A DNA stretch of 64,000 bases, taken from positions 2,170,001 to 2,234,000 of the forward strand of contig CP063848.1 in assembly GCA_015277795.1 (NCBI GenBank), read 5' to 3'. Under the pieces are notes generated by a model. It was not told the DNA's origin. It saw nothing but the letters and a program-made list of their open reading frames with translations, and did no database searches. Source of the DNA: Massilia sp. UMI-21. Its GTDB lineage: Bacteria; Pseudomonadota; Gammaproteobacteria; Burkholderiales; Burkholderiaceae_D. This document shows positions 10,160 to 19,189 of this stretch, piece after piece. The position numbers and the translations under genes are program-made. Every line of letters starts with the position of its first letter. Within the stretch, counting starts at the first letter, position 1.

Positions 10160-12898
10160 TCAGGGCACCAGCCCGGCCGCGCGCGCCGCTTCGTCCAGCG
10201 TGCCTGCGCCCAGGGCCAGGTGCTGGATTGCCGCCAGGCCCCACTGCGCCGAGGCGTTGGTGCTGATGCCGGTCATCTCGTCGACCGGGCGCAGCAGGGC
10301 CGGGCCGCCGATGCGGCGCACCGTGTTGCGCGGGTCGTCGCGACTGAGCCAGCCGGAGGCGAAGAACTCGCGCCAGGCCCGCAGCGACAAGGCCCGTTCA
10401 CGCAGCTGGTAAGCGGCGTAGGCGGTCATGCGCGAATTGGTGTCGCTCATGCCGCGCCCGCCCGGAACGCTCCCCAGCAGCGCCATGATCTCCTCGCGCG
10501 GCGCGTTGTAGGTGCGGCAGTACTGCAGCCAGGCCTGGCGGTATGCGGGCACGTCCACCAGCGTGAGCAGCTCGGAATTCATCTCGACCACGCCGAACAC
10601 GCCATTCAGGTTGGAGAACGATGCCTTGTCGCCCGGCCCCTGGAAGCGGCCGGTCGTGTGGTCGTAGGGCGCGCCGGCGGCGAACCACCCGACCTTGAGC
10701 GCGGCGATGCTGCGCATGCCGGCCACGATCTTGTCGCGCCAGCGGGTGTCCCCGGTGCGCTCCCATTCGGCCAGCCAGGCCGAGATCAATGAACCCCACA
10801 CGGTGCCGAAGGAGGCGCCGACGAAGGCATCCGGCCGGGCGCCGGCAGTCTTGAGCTTGCGCGAGATGTAGACCTGGTGCAGGTCCCGGTCCGAATCGAG
10901 CAGCTCGCGCATCAGGTCGCCCACGCGCTCGTCCGCCGTCAGGAAGTAGTAGATGCGGCGATAGGCGGCGTTCGAGACGCGCGGCTGCTTCGACGAATCC
11001 GACCAGTGCTGCACGCCATGGCGCGTGCCGAAGCCCTTGAAGCGGCCCAGGTGGTAGACGTCGACTTCGCCGGTATGGCGCGTCATCGCTTCGGCCAGGC
11101 GGAACAGGTCGGCCCTGCCGCTGCGCAGGTAGCTGTACCACAAGAACAGGTCGGTCGACAGCTCGGAATTGTCCCAGGCATAGCCGCCGATGTCGTAGCG
11201 CCACATGTGGCGGTCGCTGTCGTAGGTATGCATCACGTCGCCGTAGGACCAGAAGCCATACCAGCGCTGCTGCTCGACTTCGCGCAGGTACTGGTCCAGC
11301 TGCAGGGCCAGGCGCTCCTCGATCAGCTTGCGCGCAGGCGTGCCGGTATCGACCGGGTCCCAGTCGCCGAACACGCCGCACTGGTGGATGCGCTGCGGCG
11401 CCAGCACCAGGCGTGCCGGCCGCGCGACCGACTCGGCCATGTCCGACAGCGCCTGGTGCGGTGGCGTGGACGCCAGCACCCACAGCTGCAGTTCCGAGCT
11501 GCGGGCGATGCCGGTGGCCGAGTCCCAGCCGGCTTCGTAGTCTTCGTAGGTGATGTTCAGGCCGGCGATCTGCTTCTCGTGGGTGTCCATGCCGTCCTCG
11601 CCACGGTAGGAGCGCAGGTCCATGGCCGGCGCCGAAGGCGCCCACATCCAGGCGGTCACCTCGGCCATCGGGGTGGCGGCCTGGCGCACGTCCAGCTGCA
11701 CCGGCGCGCGCTGCCAGAAGTCCTTCAGTCCCAGGGCGACGCCGCCGGAGGCGCCGCCGGCGTACAGCAATCCCTTGCTGCGGGTGCCGGCGTTGGCATT
11801 GATCCAGGCGCGGCCCGAACCGAGGCGCTTTTGCAGCGTGAAGCCGTCGGGCGAGCGCTGCGTGAGCGAGAAGTCGCCCCATTCCGGGATCCACCGCAGG
11901 CCGTCCTGGACCGGCCTGGCCATCCCCGCCAGCGGCGGCAGCGCCGCGCCGGCCACCTGCGCGGCGCGGTAGGCCTGGCCCGGATCGCGGCGCAGGCCGG
12001 TCACCGGCCGTACCGCCTCGCCCCAGACGCCGACGCCTTCGCCCGAGAAGCGCACGTGCCGGTCGTAGGTCGGGTCGCTCATCGGCACCTGGGCCGTCAC
12101 GCCCAGGCCGGCGATGAAGTCCTTGCCTGGTTCGCCGTCGTAGACGAAGGAGTGCACGATGCGCACGCTGTCGGACCCGGTATAGAAGTACAGGCGCACC
12201 GAAAAGGGCAGCCAGTCGCGGCTGCCGTTGCCGTGCATGCCGTCGATCTTGAGCACGGCGCGTACCGGCCCGGCCTGTTCGACCTTCACCCCGCTGATCC
12301 TGCTGGTGAAGCGCTGGCGCGCGACGCTGCCGCCGGTTTCCAGCTGCGGGCCGTCCTGGCGCAGCGCCACCAGTTTCAGGTTCTGCATCGTGACGCGTCC
12401 GGCGCGGCTGGCGCTGCGCACCAGAACCTCGCCCGCGGACGGTATGGTCCACGTCAGTTCGCCGGCGGTGACGAGCACGCCGTCCGCGGTTTCCTTGACG
12501 GTGAGGGTGCCGCGCGCCGGGGCGCCGTGCGCCAGGTTCCAGCCGTCTCCGCTGGCGCCGCCGGCGACGGCATGGGCGGTCCACTTCAGCGAACCGTCCG
12601 GCCACCAGCCCAGCGGCCAGGACTGCATGGCGGGGCCGTTCGCACCCAGCGTGAAGTCGAGCCGCTTGTGCGCCGGCAGGCGCAGGGTGCCGCGCGGCCA
12701 GGGCACGCCAAAGGTGCAGCCCTCGAAGCGGGCCGGCGCCTCGCCGTCCAGCCAGTGCAGGGCGGTGTTGTCGACCGGTGCCGGCCTGGCGCCGGTATTC
12801 GCGGTGACCGCGCCGGACAGGCCGGGAATGGAAGCCAGAAGGGGAAGGGCGCTTGCCGAGCGCAGGAAGCGCCGGCGGGATGGGGTGTATGCAGTCAT
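10160..12898 (-). CDS. Exo-rhamnogalacturonan lyase family protein (PL26-like), copy 1
   Basis: The family includes the exo-acting unsaturated-rhamnogalacturonan lyase PcRGLX of Penicillium (PL26), which takes disaccharides from RG chain ends. The protein has 912 residues with a twin-arginine signal (SRRRFLRSASALPLL), so it is exported folded. It matches a second 912-residue copy at 56645-59383 along its length, with shared blocks such as FGVPWPRGTLR, WWPDGSLKWTAHA, SVRLYFYTGSDSVRI, QRWYGFWSYGDV and GYAWDNSELSTDLFLWYSYLR. The latter part is helical, consistent with an (alpha/alpha) barrel. The start ATG at 12898 has GGAG nearby. The operator CTAATATATTAG lies 24 nt upstream, the same position as in GH115. 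Actual lyase activity on RG-I is inferred. Confidence 0.8.
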   Translation of the reverse strand: MTAYTPSRRRFLRSASALPLLASIPGLSGAVTANTGARPAPVDNTALHWLDGEAPARFEGCTFGVPWPRGTLRLPAHKRLDFTLGANGPAMQSWPLGWWPDGSLKWTAHAVAGGASGDGWNLAHGAPARGTLTVKETADGVLVTAGELTWTIPSAGEVLVRSASRAGRVTMQNLKLVALRQDGPQLETGGSVARQRFTSRISGVKVEQAGPVRAVLKIDGMHGNGSRDWLPFSVRLYFYTGSDSVRIVHSFVYDGEPGKDFIAGLGVTAQVPMSDPTYDRHVRFSGEGVGVWGEAVRPVTGLRRDPGQAYRAAQVAGAALPPLAGMARPVQDGLRWIPEWGDFSLTQRSPDGFTLQKRLGSGRAWINANAGTRSKGLLYAGGASGGVALGLKDFWQRAPVQLDVRQAATPMAEVTAWMWAPSAPAMDLRSYRGEDGMDTHEKQIAGLNITYEDYEAGWDSATGIARSSELQLWVLASTPPHQALSDMAESVARPARLVLAPQRIHQCGVFGDWDPVDTGTPARKLIEERLALQLDQYLREVEQQRWYGFWSYGDVMHTYDSDRHMWRYDIGGYAWDNSELSTDLFLWYSYLRSGRADLFRLAEAMTRHTGEVDVYHLGRFKGFGTRHGVQHWSDSSKQPRVSNAAYRRIYYFLTADERVGDLMRELLDSDRDLHQVYISRKLKTAGARPDAFVGASFGTVWGSLISAWLAEWERTGDTRWRDKIVAGMRSIAALKVGWFAAGAPYDHTTGRFQGPGDKASFSNLNGVFGVVEMNSELLTLVDVPAYRQAWLQYCRTYNAPREEIMALLGSVPGGRGMSDTNSRMTAYAAYQLRERALSLRAWREFFASGWLSRDDPRNTVRRIGGPALLRPVDEMTGISTNASAQWGLAAIQHLALGAGTLDEAARAAGLVP

Positions 12899-12922
12899 GT
12901 CTCCGGGGCGGCCTGCGCCGCA

Positions 12923-12934
12923 CTAATATATTAG
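12923..12934. promoter_or_regulatory. Putative GntR operator 2 (PL26-like promoter)
   Basis: CTAATATATTAG is a perfect 12-bp palindrome within CACTAATATATTAGC, 24 nt upstream of the minus-strand start at 12898. Confidence 0.7.
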
Positions 12935-13028
12935 CGGTTGGTCGACGATAGTATCGGAGACCTGCCGAGCGGTCTGCTCAAGCCGATGAGTGAATGCGCA
13001 CGGCGATTGCTGCGGGCGATAAAAAACA

Positions 13029-13040
13029 CTAATATATCAG
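13029..13040. promoter_or_regulatory. Putative GntR operator 3 (GH2-gudD promoter)
   Basis: CTAATATATCAG within CACTAATATATCAGC, 77 nt upstream of the GH2 start. It differs from operator 2 by one base in the 15-mer and lies in the same divergent intergenic region. Confidence 0.7.
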
Positions 13041-13117
13041 CGAAATGCAGAGCAGTGCCTTGCGTTGCGCTGTGGTTCTGCTCACCCGCCAACCCGCCTA
13101 CCCGATGAAGCTCGCAC

Positions 13118-14959
13118 ATGAACAAACTGATCGCCGCATTCTGGATTGTTGTCGGCGCGCTGGCCGCCATGCCGGCAACGGCGCAAGACCTGCGCCCCGC
13201 CTTCCTGCTCACCGGCTCGCTGCACCGCGACAGCCAGGACCTGTCCGGCCAATGGACCTATTCGAAAGACCTGTACCGCACCGGCCTCACCGACATCAAC
13301 GGCTGGGTCGCGAAGTCGCGCATGCAGCGCTACCGCGACATCGACGTTGCAGCAGTCGAGGCGAGCGGCGGGACCGATTTCTTCGAGTTCGACCTCGACC
13401 GCGGTCCGATCATCCAGATCCCGGGCGCGTGGAACGCGGCGCAGCCCGAGCTGCGCTATTACGACGGCCTGATCTGGTTCCAGCGCAAGTTCAGCGCCCG
13501 GCCAGCTTCCGGCAAGCGCGCATTCCTGCGCTTCGAAGCGGTGAACTACCGCGCCTGGGTCTACCTGAACGGCAAGGAGGTCGGGCGCCATGAGGGCGGC
13601 TTCACGCCCTTCGTGCTGGAAGTGACCGACGCGCTGCGGGCCGGCGAGAACCGCCTGGTGGTGGGCGTCGATTCGACCCACGACGCGCAGTCGATCCCGA
13701 CCTCCATCACCGACTGGGACCTGTACGGCGGCATCACCCGCCCGGTGCGCCTGATCACCACCCCTGACACCTTCATCGACGACGCCATGCTCAGGCTGCG
13801 TCCGGACGGCCGCATCGCCGGCGAAGTGCGCCTGCAGGGGCCGCGGGCCGCCCGGCAGGCGGTCACGGTGGCCATCGGATCGCTCGCCACCGCACGCGCC
13901 GTCACCGATGCCGATGGCCGCGCCAGCTTCGAACTGGTGGCGCCGACAGGCCTGCAACGCTGGTCGCCCGAGCAGCCGACCCTGTACGACGTACGCGTGG
14001 AGGCGGCCGGCGACGCGCTGCGCGATCGCGTCGGTTTCCGCACCATCGCGGTCAAAGGGAACCAGATCCTCCTGAACGGCAAGCCGATCTGGCTGCGCGG
14101 CATCTCGCTGCACGAAGAAGAGTTCGGGCCCAACCCGGCGCGCAACATGACGGAACCGGCCGCGCGCGCACTGCTGCACGAGATCAAGCATGGCCTCGGC
14201 GGCAACTATGTGCGCCTCTCGCACTACCCGCATTCGGAAACGACCCTGCGCCTGGCCGACGAGATGGGCCTGCTGGTGTGGAGCGAGATTCCGGTGTACT
14301 GGACCGTCGACTGGGACAACCCGGCCGTGCTGCGCAAGGCGCTGGCGATGCAGGCCGAGACCATCTACCGCGACCGTAACCGCGCCTCCGTCATCCTCTG
14401 GAGCGTCGGCAACGAGACGCCGGTGTCGCCGGCGCGCACGCGCTTCCACAGCGCCATGGCCGACAACGTGCGCCGGCTCGACCCGAGCCGCCTGGTCAGC
14501 GCGGCCCTGCTGGTCAAGCACGACGGCGCGGCGCTGGTCATCGACGACCCGCTGGTCGACAAGCTCGATGTCCTGGCGGTGAACACCTATGCCGGCTGGT
14601 ACGGCGCCGACACGCTCGAGGCGGTGGCGAAGCTGAAGTGGAAGGTGCCCGCCGACCGCCCGCTGATCCTGTCCGAGTTCGGCGCCGACGCGCTGGCCGG
14701 ATACAGGGGTCAAACGCCTGACGGCATGAAGAAGTTCACCGAGGACTACCAGGCCGAGTACTACCGCCAGACCCTGGCCATGGCCGAGCAGATTCCGACG
14801 CTGCGCGGCATGTCGCCCTGGATCCTGAAGGATTTCCGATCGCCGCGCCGCGAACACCCGGTGTTCCAGAACGGCTGGAACCGCAAGGGCATCCTGTCCG
14901 AGACCGGCGTGCGCAAGCAGGCATTCAAGGTGCTGGCCGACTACTACCGCAACAAATAA
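13118..14959 (+). CDS. GH2 beta-glucuronidase-type glycosidase
   Basis: A 613-residue exported enzyme (signal MNKLIAAFWIVVGALAAMPATA) with the three GH2 parts: jelly-roll (about 30-220, with RFEAVNYRAWVYLNGKEVGRHEGG and SITDWDLYGGITRPV), immunoglobulin-like (about 220-320) and TIM barrel. The catalytic acid/base is the Glu of SVGNET (about residue 433) and the nucleophile the Glu of LSEFGAD (about 520). The short size, N-K motif-like GWNRKG near the C-terminus and pairing with glucarate dehydratase favour beta-glucuronidase over beta-galactosidase. It probably releases terminal glucuronic acid from arabinogalactan or RG side chains. It is first in an operon with gudD paralog 2 (27-bp gap), behind GntR operator 3. 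Confidence 0.85.
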   Translation: MNKLIAAFWIVVGALAAMPATAQDLRPAFLLTGSLHRDSQDLSGQWTYSKDLYRTGLTDINGWVAKSRMQRYRDIDVAAVEASGGTDFFEFDLDRGPIIQIPGAWNAAQPELRYYDGLIWFQRKFSARPASGKRAFLRFEAVNYRAWVYLNGKEVGRHEGGFTPFVLEVTDALRAGENRLVVGVDSTHDAQSIPTSITDWDLYGGITRPVRLITTPDTFIDDAMLRLRPDGRIAGEVRLQGPRAARQAVTVAIGSLATARAVTDADGRASFELVAPTGLQRWSPEQPTLYDVRVEAAGDALRDRVGFRTIAVKGNQILLNGKPIWLRGISLHEEEFGPNPARNMTEPAARALLHEIKHGLGGNYVRLSHYPHSETTLRLADEMGLLVWSEIPVYWTVDWDNPAVLRKALAMQAETIYRDRNRASVILWSVGNETPVSPARTRFHSAMADNVRRLDPSRLVSAALLVKHDGAALVIDDPLVDKLDVLAVNTYAGWYGADTLEAVAKLKWKVPADRPLILSEFGADALAGYRGQTPDGMKKFTEDYQAEYYRQTLAMAEQIPTLRGMSPWILKDFRSPRREHPVFQNGWNRKGILSETGVRKQAFKVLADYYRNK

Positions 14960-14986
14960 CACGCAACACATCAACTGGAGTCATGC

Positions 14987-16327
14987 ATGAATAGCAAGCT
15001 TACCGGTGCGCCGGTCATCACTGCCCTGCGGGTCGTCCCCGTTGCGGGCCAGGACAGCATGCTGATGAACCTGAGCGGCGCCCACGGCCCCTGGTTCACC
15101 CGCAACGTCGTGGTGCTGACTGACAGCGCCGGCAATACGGGCCTGGGCGAGGTGCCGGGCGGAGAGTCGATCCGCCAGACCCTGGAAGACGCATGCCCGC
15201 TCATCCTCGGCAAGTCGCTGGGCGACTACAAGGCCGTGCTGAACGCGATCCGCACCAGCTTCGCCGGCCGCGACGCGGGCGGGCGCGGCCTGCAGACCTT
15301 CGACCTGCGCACCACGATTCACGCCGTCACGGCGGTGGAATCCTGCTTCCTCGACCTGCTCGGGCAGTTCATGAACGTGCCGGTGGCTGCCTTGCTCGGG
15401 GAGGGCCAGCAGCGCGAGGCGGTGCCGATGCTGGGCTACCTGTTCTACATCGGCGAGCGGCGGCGCACCGCGCTGCCCTACCGCAGCGAAGAGAGTGCGG
15501 ACGATGCCTGGTTCCGGCTGCGCAACGAAGAGGCGATGAGTCCCGAAGCGGTGGTGGCGCTGGCCGAGGCGGCACAGGCGCGCTACGGCTTCCAGGACTT
15601 CAAGCTCAAGGGCGGCGTGCTGTCGGGCGACGCGGAGATGGAAGCGGCGCTGGCCTTGCATGAACGCTTTCCGGAGGCGCGCGTCACGCTCGACCCGAAC
15701 GGCGCCTGGTCGCTGGCCGACGCGGTGCGCCTGTGCCGCGACAAGCATGGCGTGCTGGCCTACGCCGAAGACCCCTGCGGCGCCGAGAACGGCTTCTCGG
15801 GGCGCGAGGTCATGGCCGAGTTCCGGCGCGCCACCGGCCTGCTCACCGCCACCAACATGATCGCCACCGACTGGCGCCAGATGGCGCATGCGATCCAGCT
15901 CCAGTCGGTCGACATCCCGCTGGCCGACCCGCACTTCTGGACCATGCAGGGTTCGGTGCGCGTGGCGCAGTTGTGCGATATGTTCGGCCTGACCTGGGGC
16001 TCGCACTCGAACAACCACTTCGACATCTCGCTGGCCATGTTCACCCACGTGGGCGCGGCCGCGCCGGGCCGGGTGACGGCGATCGACACGCACTGGATCT
16101 GGCAGGACGGCCAGCGACTCACGAAAGAGCCGCCCCGCATCGAAGGCGGCGCGGTCAAGGTGCCGGCCCGGCCCGGCCTGGGCATCGAGCTCGATGTCGA
16201 TGCGCTCGCGGCGGCGCACCAGGCCTATCGCAACATGGGCCTGGGCGCGCGCGACGATGCGGCGGCCATGCAGTACCTGATCCCAAACTGGAAGTTCGAC
16301 AACAAGCGGCCCTGCATGCTGCGCTGA
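14987..16327 (+). CDS. gudD: Glucarate dehydratase (enolase superfamily), paralog 2
   Basis: A 446-residue cytoplasmic dehydratase closely similar to the copy at 5066-6445. The residues expected from E. coli GudD sit at nearly the same numbers: Lys206 and Lys208 (FKLKGG), Asp236 and Asn238 (DPNGAW), Glu261 (AEDPCG) and His340 (GSHSNNHFD). The ATG at 14987 is preceded by GGAG. It is co-transcribed with the GH2 glucuronidase. Each of the two glucuronate-releasing enzymes in this cluster therefore carries its own dehydratase, in oppositely oriented operons that share an operator. The copies differ in the loop around residues 160-190, which may reflect different substrates (glucarate versus a diastereomer); that is speculation. 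Confidence 0.9.
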   Translation: MNSKLTGAPVITALRVVPVAGQDSMLMNLSGAHGPWFTRNVVVLTDSAGNTGLGEVPGGESIRQTLEDACPLILGKSLGDYKAVLNAIRTSFAGRDAGGRGLQTFDLRTTIHAVTAVESCFLDLLGQFMNVPVAALLGEGQQREAVPMLGYLFYIGERRRTALPYRSEESADDAWFRLRNEEAMSPEAVVALAEAAQARYGFQDFKLKGGVLSGDAEMEAALALHERFPEARVTLDPNGAWSLADAVRLCRDKHGVLAYAEDPCGAENGFSGREVMAEFRRATGLLTATNMIATDWRQMAHAIQLQSVDIPLADPHFWTMQGSVRVAQLCDMFGLTWGSHSNNHFDISLAMFTHVGAAAPGRVTAIDTHWIWQDGQRLTKEPPRIEGGAVKVPARPGLGIELDVDALAAAHQAYRNMGLGARDDAAAMQYLIPNWKFDNKRPCMLR

Positions 16328-16410
16328 ATGCAGGGTGGGCCGGGGAAGGGAGGACGCCAAGCCGGCCGCGCGACTGGCACCAGGCGCGCTGTGGCTGCGC
16401 ATGTTGTGCT

Positions 16411-16444
16411 TGAACGCGTGGGCGGGGAACCCGCCCACCCTACC
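16411..16444. repeat. REP-like palindrome A
   Basis: GTGGGCGGG-GAA-CCCGCCCAC flanked by TGAACGC on the left and CCTACC on the right, between convergent genes. Near-identical elements occur at 45483, 47322 (inverted) and, more diverged, 54321. Confidence 0.7.
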
Positions 16445-16447
16445 AGC

Positions 16448-17896
16448 TTACCGGGACGGCGGCGGCGCCGGAATCGGATGTTCCGACCGGAAGGGCAGCG
16501 CCGGCAGTCCGGCGCGATTGACCAGGTTCGGCGTCGCCGCCTCATGCCAGCCGAAGCGCACCGACTTCGGGTCCGCCACCAGCGGGCTGCTGGCGACCAC
16601 CTCGCTGCCGACGATGGCCGCCGTGGCCGGGTGGTATTGGCCGTCGCTGCCTGCGATCTCGAACCAGTCGAGCGGCTTGCCGTCGCGCGCGGCCAGTCCC
16701 CCGGCATGGTCGAAGCTGAGGATTGCCTGTCCGTCCGTGAAGCGCACCGCGCGAAAGCGCGGGCCGAAGGGCTCGATACCGGGACGGCCATAGCTCAGGG
16801 CCAGGGCAAGGTTCGCCAGGCGCAGCCCGACACTGCGCTTGTCGCGCGGGTGGATGTCGCGCAGGTCGTCGGCCAGGTCGGTGGTGACGATCATCGCCGT
16901 GTGCGGGATGCGCAGGGCATCGGCCTGGGCTTCGCGCAGGCGCGGCAGCGATTCGGCGCCGTGCAGGACCTGGTCGGCGCGCACGACGGAATACAGGTGC
17001 GGCGCCAGCTGCACATAGTAGAAGGGCAGCTCGCGCTCGAAGGCGCGGCGCCATCGCGCGATCATCGCTTCCATCTTCGGCGTGTAGGCCGGGCCGTCGT
17101 CGGTGCCCAGGATGTTCGATTCGCCCTGGTACCACAAGGCCCCCTTGAGGGCGAACGGCGCCAGGCCGGCGACCATGCCGTTGTACATCGTGGCGGGCCT
17201 GTCCTTGCGTTCGGGCGGCAGGGTGTGCGGCGCAAGCGGTTCCGTCGGCGTCCAGGATTCGATGCGGGTGCCGCCCCAGGTCGCGTCGATCAGGCCCACC
17301 GGCGTGCCCAGCGCCGACTTCAGGCGGCGGCCGAAGTGATACGCGGCGGCCGAGAATTCGCTCGCCACGACCGAGGCCGGCGTGCTGCGCACCCAGGCGC
17401 CCTGGACATCGTCCGCGGGCCGCTCGGCCTTGCTCTTGGCTACCTTGAACAGGCGCATGTCGGGCTGGTCGGCGTCGGCGATGGCCTCCTCGGCGCCGAA
17501 GGTCGGGCGCTGGCCGCGCTTCTCGCCGAGCGGTTTTTCCATGTTCGACTGGCCCGAGGCCAGCCACACCTCGCCGACCAGCACGTCGTTCACCACGAGC
17601 TCGTTGGCCTCGCCGCGCACCGCCAGCAGGCCGGGCGCCTGCGTGGCGCCGCTCAGGTCGAGATCGACGCGCCAGCGGCCATCCGGCCCGGCGCGCGTGC
17701 TGCGCGACTGGCTGCCGAAGCGCACCGTCACCGCTTCGTCCGGCGCAGCCCAGCCCCACACCGGCACCCGGGCGGCGCGCTGCAGCACCATGTGGTCGGA
17801 CAGGATGGCCGGCAGCCTGACCTCGGCGCCGGCCGGCAGCGCCAGGACGCCCAGCATGACCAGCCCGGCCGCGCCATAAGCGCCGGCGGCCTTCAT
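16448..17896 (-). CDS. Sialate O-acetylesterase family esterase
   Basis: A 482-residue exported SGNH-type carbohydrate esterase (signal MKAAGAYGAAGLVMLGVLALPAGA). Signature blocks are LPAILSDHMVLQR, WLASGQSNMEKPL with the nucleophile Ser in GQSNM, DATWGGTRIESWTP, GALWYQGESN and the late DIHPRDKRSVGLRLA with the catalytic Asp-His. The start at 17896 overlaps the uronate dehydrogenase stop by ATGA, so the two are translationally coupled. Members named sialate O-acetylesterase in plant-polysaccharide loci usually deacetylate xylan, pectin or their oligomers, and nothing here suggests sialic acid use. Coupling to uronate dehydrogenase suggests acetylated uronide substrates. Confidence 0.87.
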   Translation of the reverse strand: MKAAGAYGAAGLVMLGVLALPAGAEVRLPAILSDHMVLQRAARVPVWGWAAPDEAVTVRFGSQSRSTRAGPDGRWRVDLDLSGATQAPGLLAVRGEANELVVNDVLVGEVWLASGQSNMEKPLGEKRGQRPTFGAEEAIADADQPDMRLFKVAKSKAERPADDVQGAWVRSTPASVVASEFSAAAYHFGRRLKSALGTPVGLIDATWGGTRIESWTPTEPLAPHTLPPERKDRPATMYNGMVAGLAPFALKGALWYQGESNILGTDDGPAYTPKMEAMIARWRRAFERELPFYYVQLAPHLYSVVRADQVLHGAESLPRLREAQADALRIPHTAMIVTTDLADDLRDIHPRDKRSVGLRLANLALALSYGRPGIEPFGPRFRAVRFTDGQAILSFDHAGGLAARDGKPLDWFEIAGSDGQYHPATAAIVGSEVVASSPLVADPKSVRFGWHEAATPNLVNRAGLPALPFRSEHPIPAPPPSR

Positions 17897-18726
17897 GACG
17901 GATACTTCGGGCCGGCCGTCACGAAGGCGCCGCCCTGCAGGAAGGTGCTGAGATCGTCCGCCGGCGGGTAGGAGAATGCCTGCGGCAGGGCGTCGAGGAA
18001 CTGGGCCGAGCTGTCCCTGGCCTGGTAAGCCAGGTGGCGCGCATGGCGGTCGTCCCACCAGCTGCCCGGGTTGGCCGAGACGCCGAAGGTGATGGTGTGG
18101 CCGACGCGCGGCGTCAGCAGGGCGCGACGCAACAGCTCGGCCATGTCGTCCAGGCTGAGCCAGGTCACCATCTGGCGGTGGGTGGCGGGCTCCGGGAAGC
18201 AGAAGCCGATGCGCAGGCACACGGTCTCGATGCCGAAACGGTCCCAGTAGTAGCGCGACAAATTCTCGCCCCAGACCTTGGACAGGCCGTAGTAGCCGTC
18301 GGCGCGGGTCGGCATGGCGGCGTCGACGCGCTCGCTGGTCTGGTACATGCCCATCGTATGGTTGCTGCTGGCGAAGACCACGCGCCGGATGCCCAGCTTG
18401 TGCACGGCTTCGTAGAGGTTGACCATGCCCAGGATGTTGGCCTGCATGATGGGTGCGAACTCGACTTCGGTGGAGACGCCGCCGAAGTGCAGGATGGCGT
18501 CGACGCCTTCGCACATGCGCATGACCTGCTCGCGGTCGGCCAGGTCGCACGCCACGATTTCCTCGCCGGGACCGGCGCCGCCCAGCGCGGCGAGCCCGGC
18601 GGCCACGTCGGACAGGCGCACGATGTCGGCGAATTCGTGCAGGCGTTCGCGCAGGCGGCGGCCCAGGTTGCCGCCGGCGCCGGTGAAGAGGATGCGTTTG
18701 AATGGTTTGCTCATGATCTTGTGCAT
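17893..18726 (-). CDS. udh: NAD-dependent uronate dehydrogenase
   Basis: An extended short-chain dehydrogenase of 277 residues that oxidises D-galacturonate or D-glucuronate to the aldaro-1,4- or 1,5-lactone. Visible features are the Rossmann motif TGAGGNLG near the N-terminus, DLAD and HFGG cofactor-contact segments, ASSNHTMGMY, and the catalytic pair in YYGLSK (Tyr146 and Lys150). FGVSANPGSWWD near the C-terminus is typical of Udh. An internal ATG at 18714 is an alternative start; neither has a clear ribosome binding site. A good sigma-70 promoter lies upstream. The product lactone, opened to an aldarate, is the substrate of the two glucarate dehydratases, so this gene joins the glycosidases to the oxidative uronate route. 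Confidence 0.9.
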   Translation of the reverse strand: MHKIMSKPFKRILFTGAGGNLGRRLRERLHEFADIVRLSDVAAGLAALGGAGPGEEIVACDLADREQVMRMCEGVDAILHFGGVSTEVEFAPIMQANILGMVNLYEAVHKLGIRRVVFASSNHTMGMYQTSERVDAAMPTRADGYYGLSKVWGENLSRYYWDRFGIETVCLRIGFCFPEPATHRQMVTWLSLDDMAELLRRALLTPRVGHTITFGVSANPGSWWDDRHARHLAYQARDSSAQFLDALPQAFSYPPADDLSTFLQGGAFVTAGPKYPS

Positions 18727-18749
18727 TGGTTGGAACGGATCGGGATGCC

Positions 18750-18778
18750 ATTACCGGCTGATTCGCAGCGGGTGTCAA
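18750..18778 (-). promoter_or_regulatory. Sigma-70 promoter of udh-esterase operon
   Basis: On the minus strand TTGACA (18773-18778), a 17-nt spacer and GGTAAT (18750-18755), about 25 nt before the start codon. Confidence 0.6.
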
Positions 18779-18811
18779 CGCGCCTTGCCTGAATGCTCAC
18801 GATCTTGAGTG

Positions 18812-18847
18812 CTTCTCGTCCTGCTCGTCCTTCTCGTCCTTCTCGTC
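18812..18847 (+). repeat. Four tandem 9-bp repeats
   Basis: CTTCTCGTC, CTGCTCGTC, CTTCTCGTC, CTTCTCGTC in the 18727-19189 intergenic region. This gap also holds the udh promoter and two hairpins (18982-19037); I see no gene in it. Confidence 0.8.
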
Positions 18848-18981
18848 CATGACGTGTGTGCGCAGGCGACGTGCGCTTGCCGTACACGCGCGATAACCCA
18901 GCGTCGCCTTGCGATACCGGAAACGGCATCAGTCGCAGCCTGGCTCCCTGCCGAATGCCCAGCTCGATGCCGATGAGTGTG

Positions 18982-19037
18982 GCGCTTGCGCACGCAAGCG
19001 CTCACGCCTGTGAGTGTTTGGCCGCTGCGCGCCAAAC
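18982..19037 (+). promoter_or_regulatory. Two inverted repeats upstream of TonB receptor 1
   Basis: GCGCTTGCG-CA-CGCAAGCGC (18982-19001) and GTTTGGC-N8-GCCAAAC (19016-19037) lie 150-210 nt upstream of the receptor start. The first has the near-uninterrupted symmetry of a repressor operator (LacI-like). The protein that binds is unknown. Confidence 0.4.
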
Positions 19038-19189
19038 CATGTTGTTGTATTGACTCCATTCAATAACAATCGACGTCGCCGACCGTTACCGGCTGTCGCG
19101 ATGCTTCGCACACTGCAGGTCACGAGATAGGGACGCCGATGGTTCATCCCGCGACAGCGTCCCGATAAATCAAAAACATGGAGAGAGAC

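Noticed and set aside
10398..12923. 841-codon frame overlapping the PL26-like gene on the same strand
   Set aside because: Arg/Ala/Pro-rich out-of-frame translation; the 912-residue frame matches its paralog at 56645-59383.
16448..18778. 776-codon frame joining esterase and the uronate dehydrogenase region
   Set aside because: The N-terminal part is an out-of-frame reading of udh; the esterase signal peptide starts at 17896 with an ATGA overlap.
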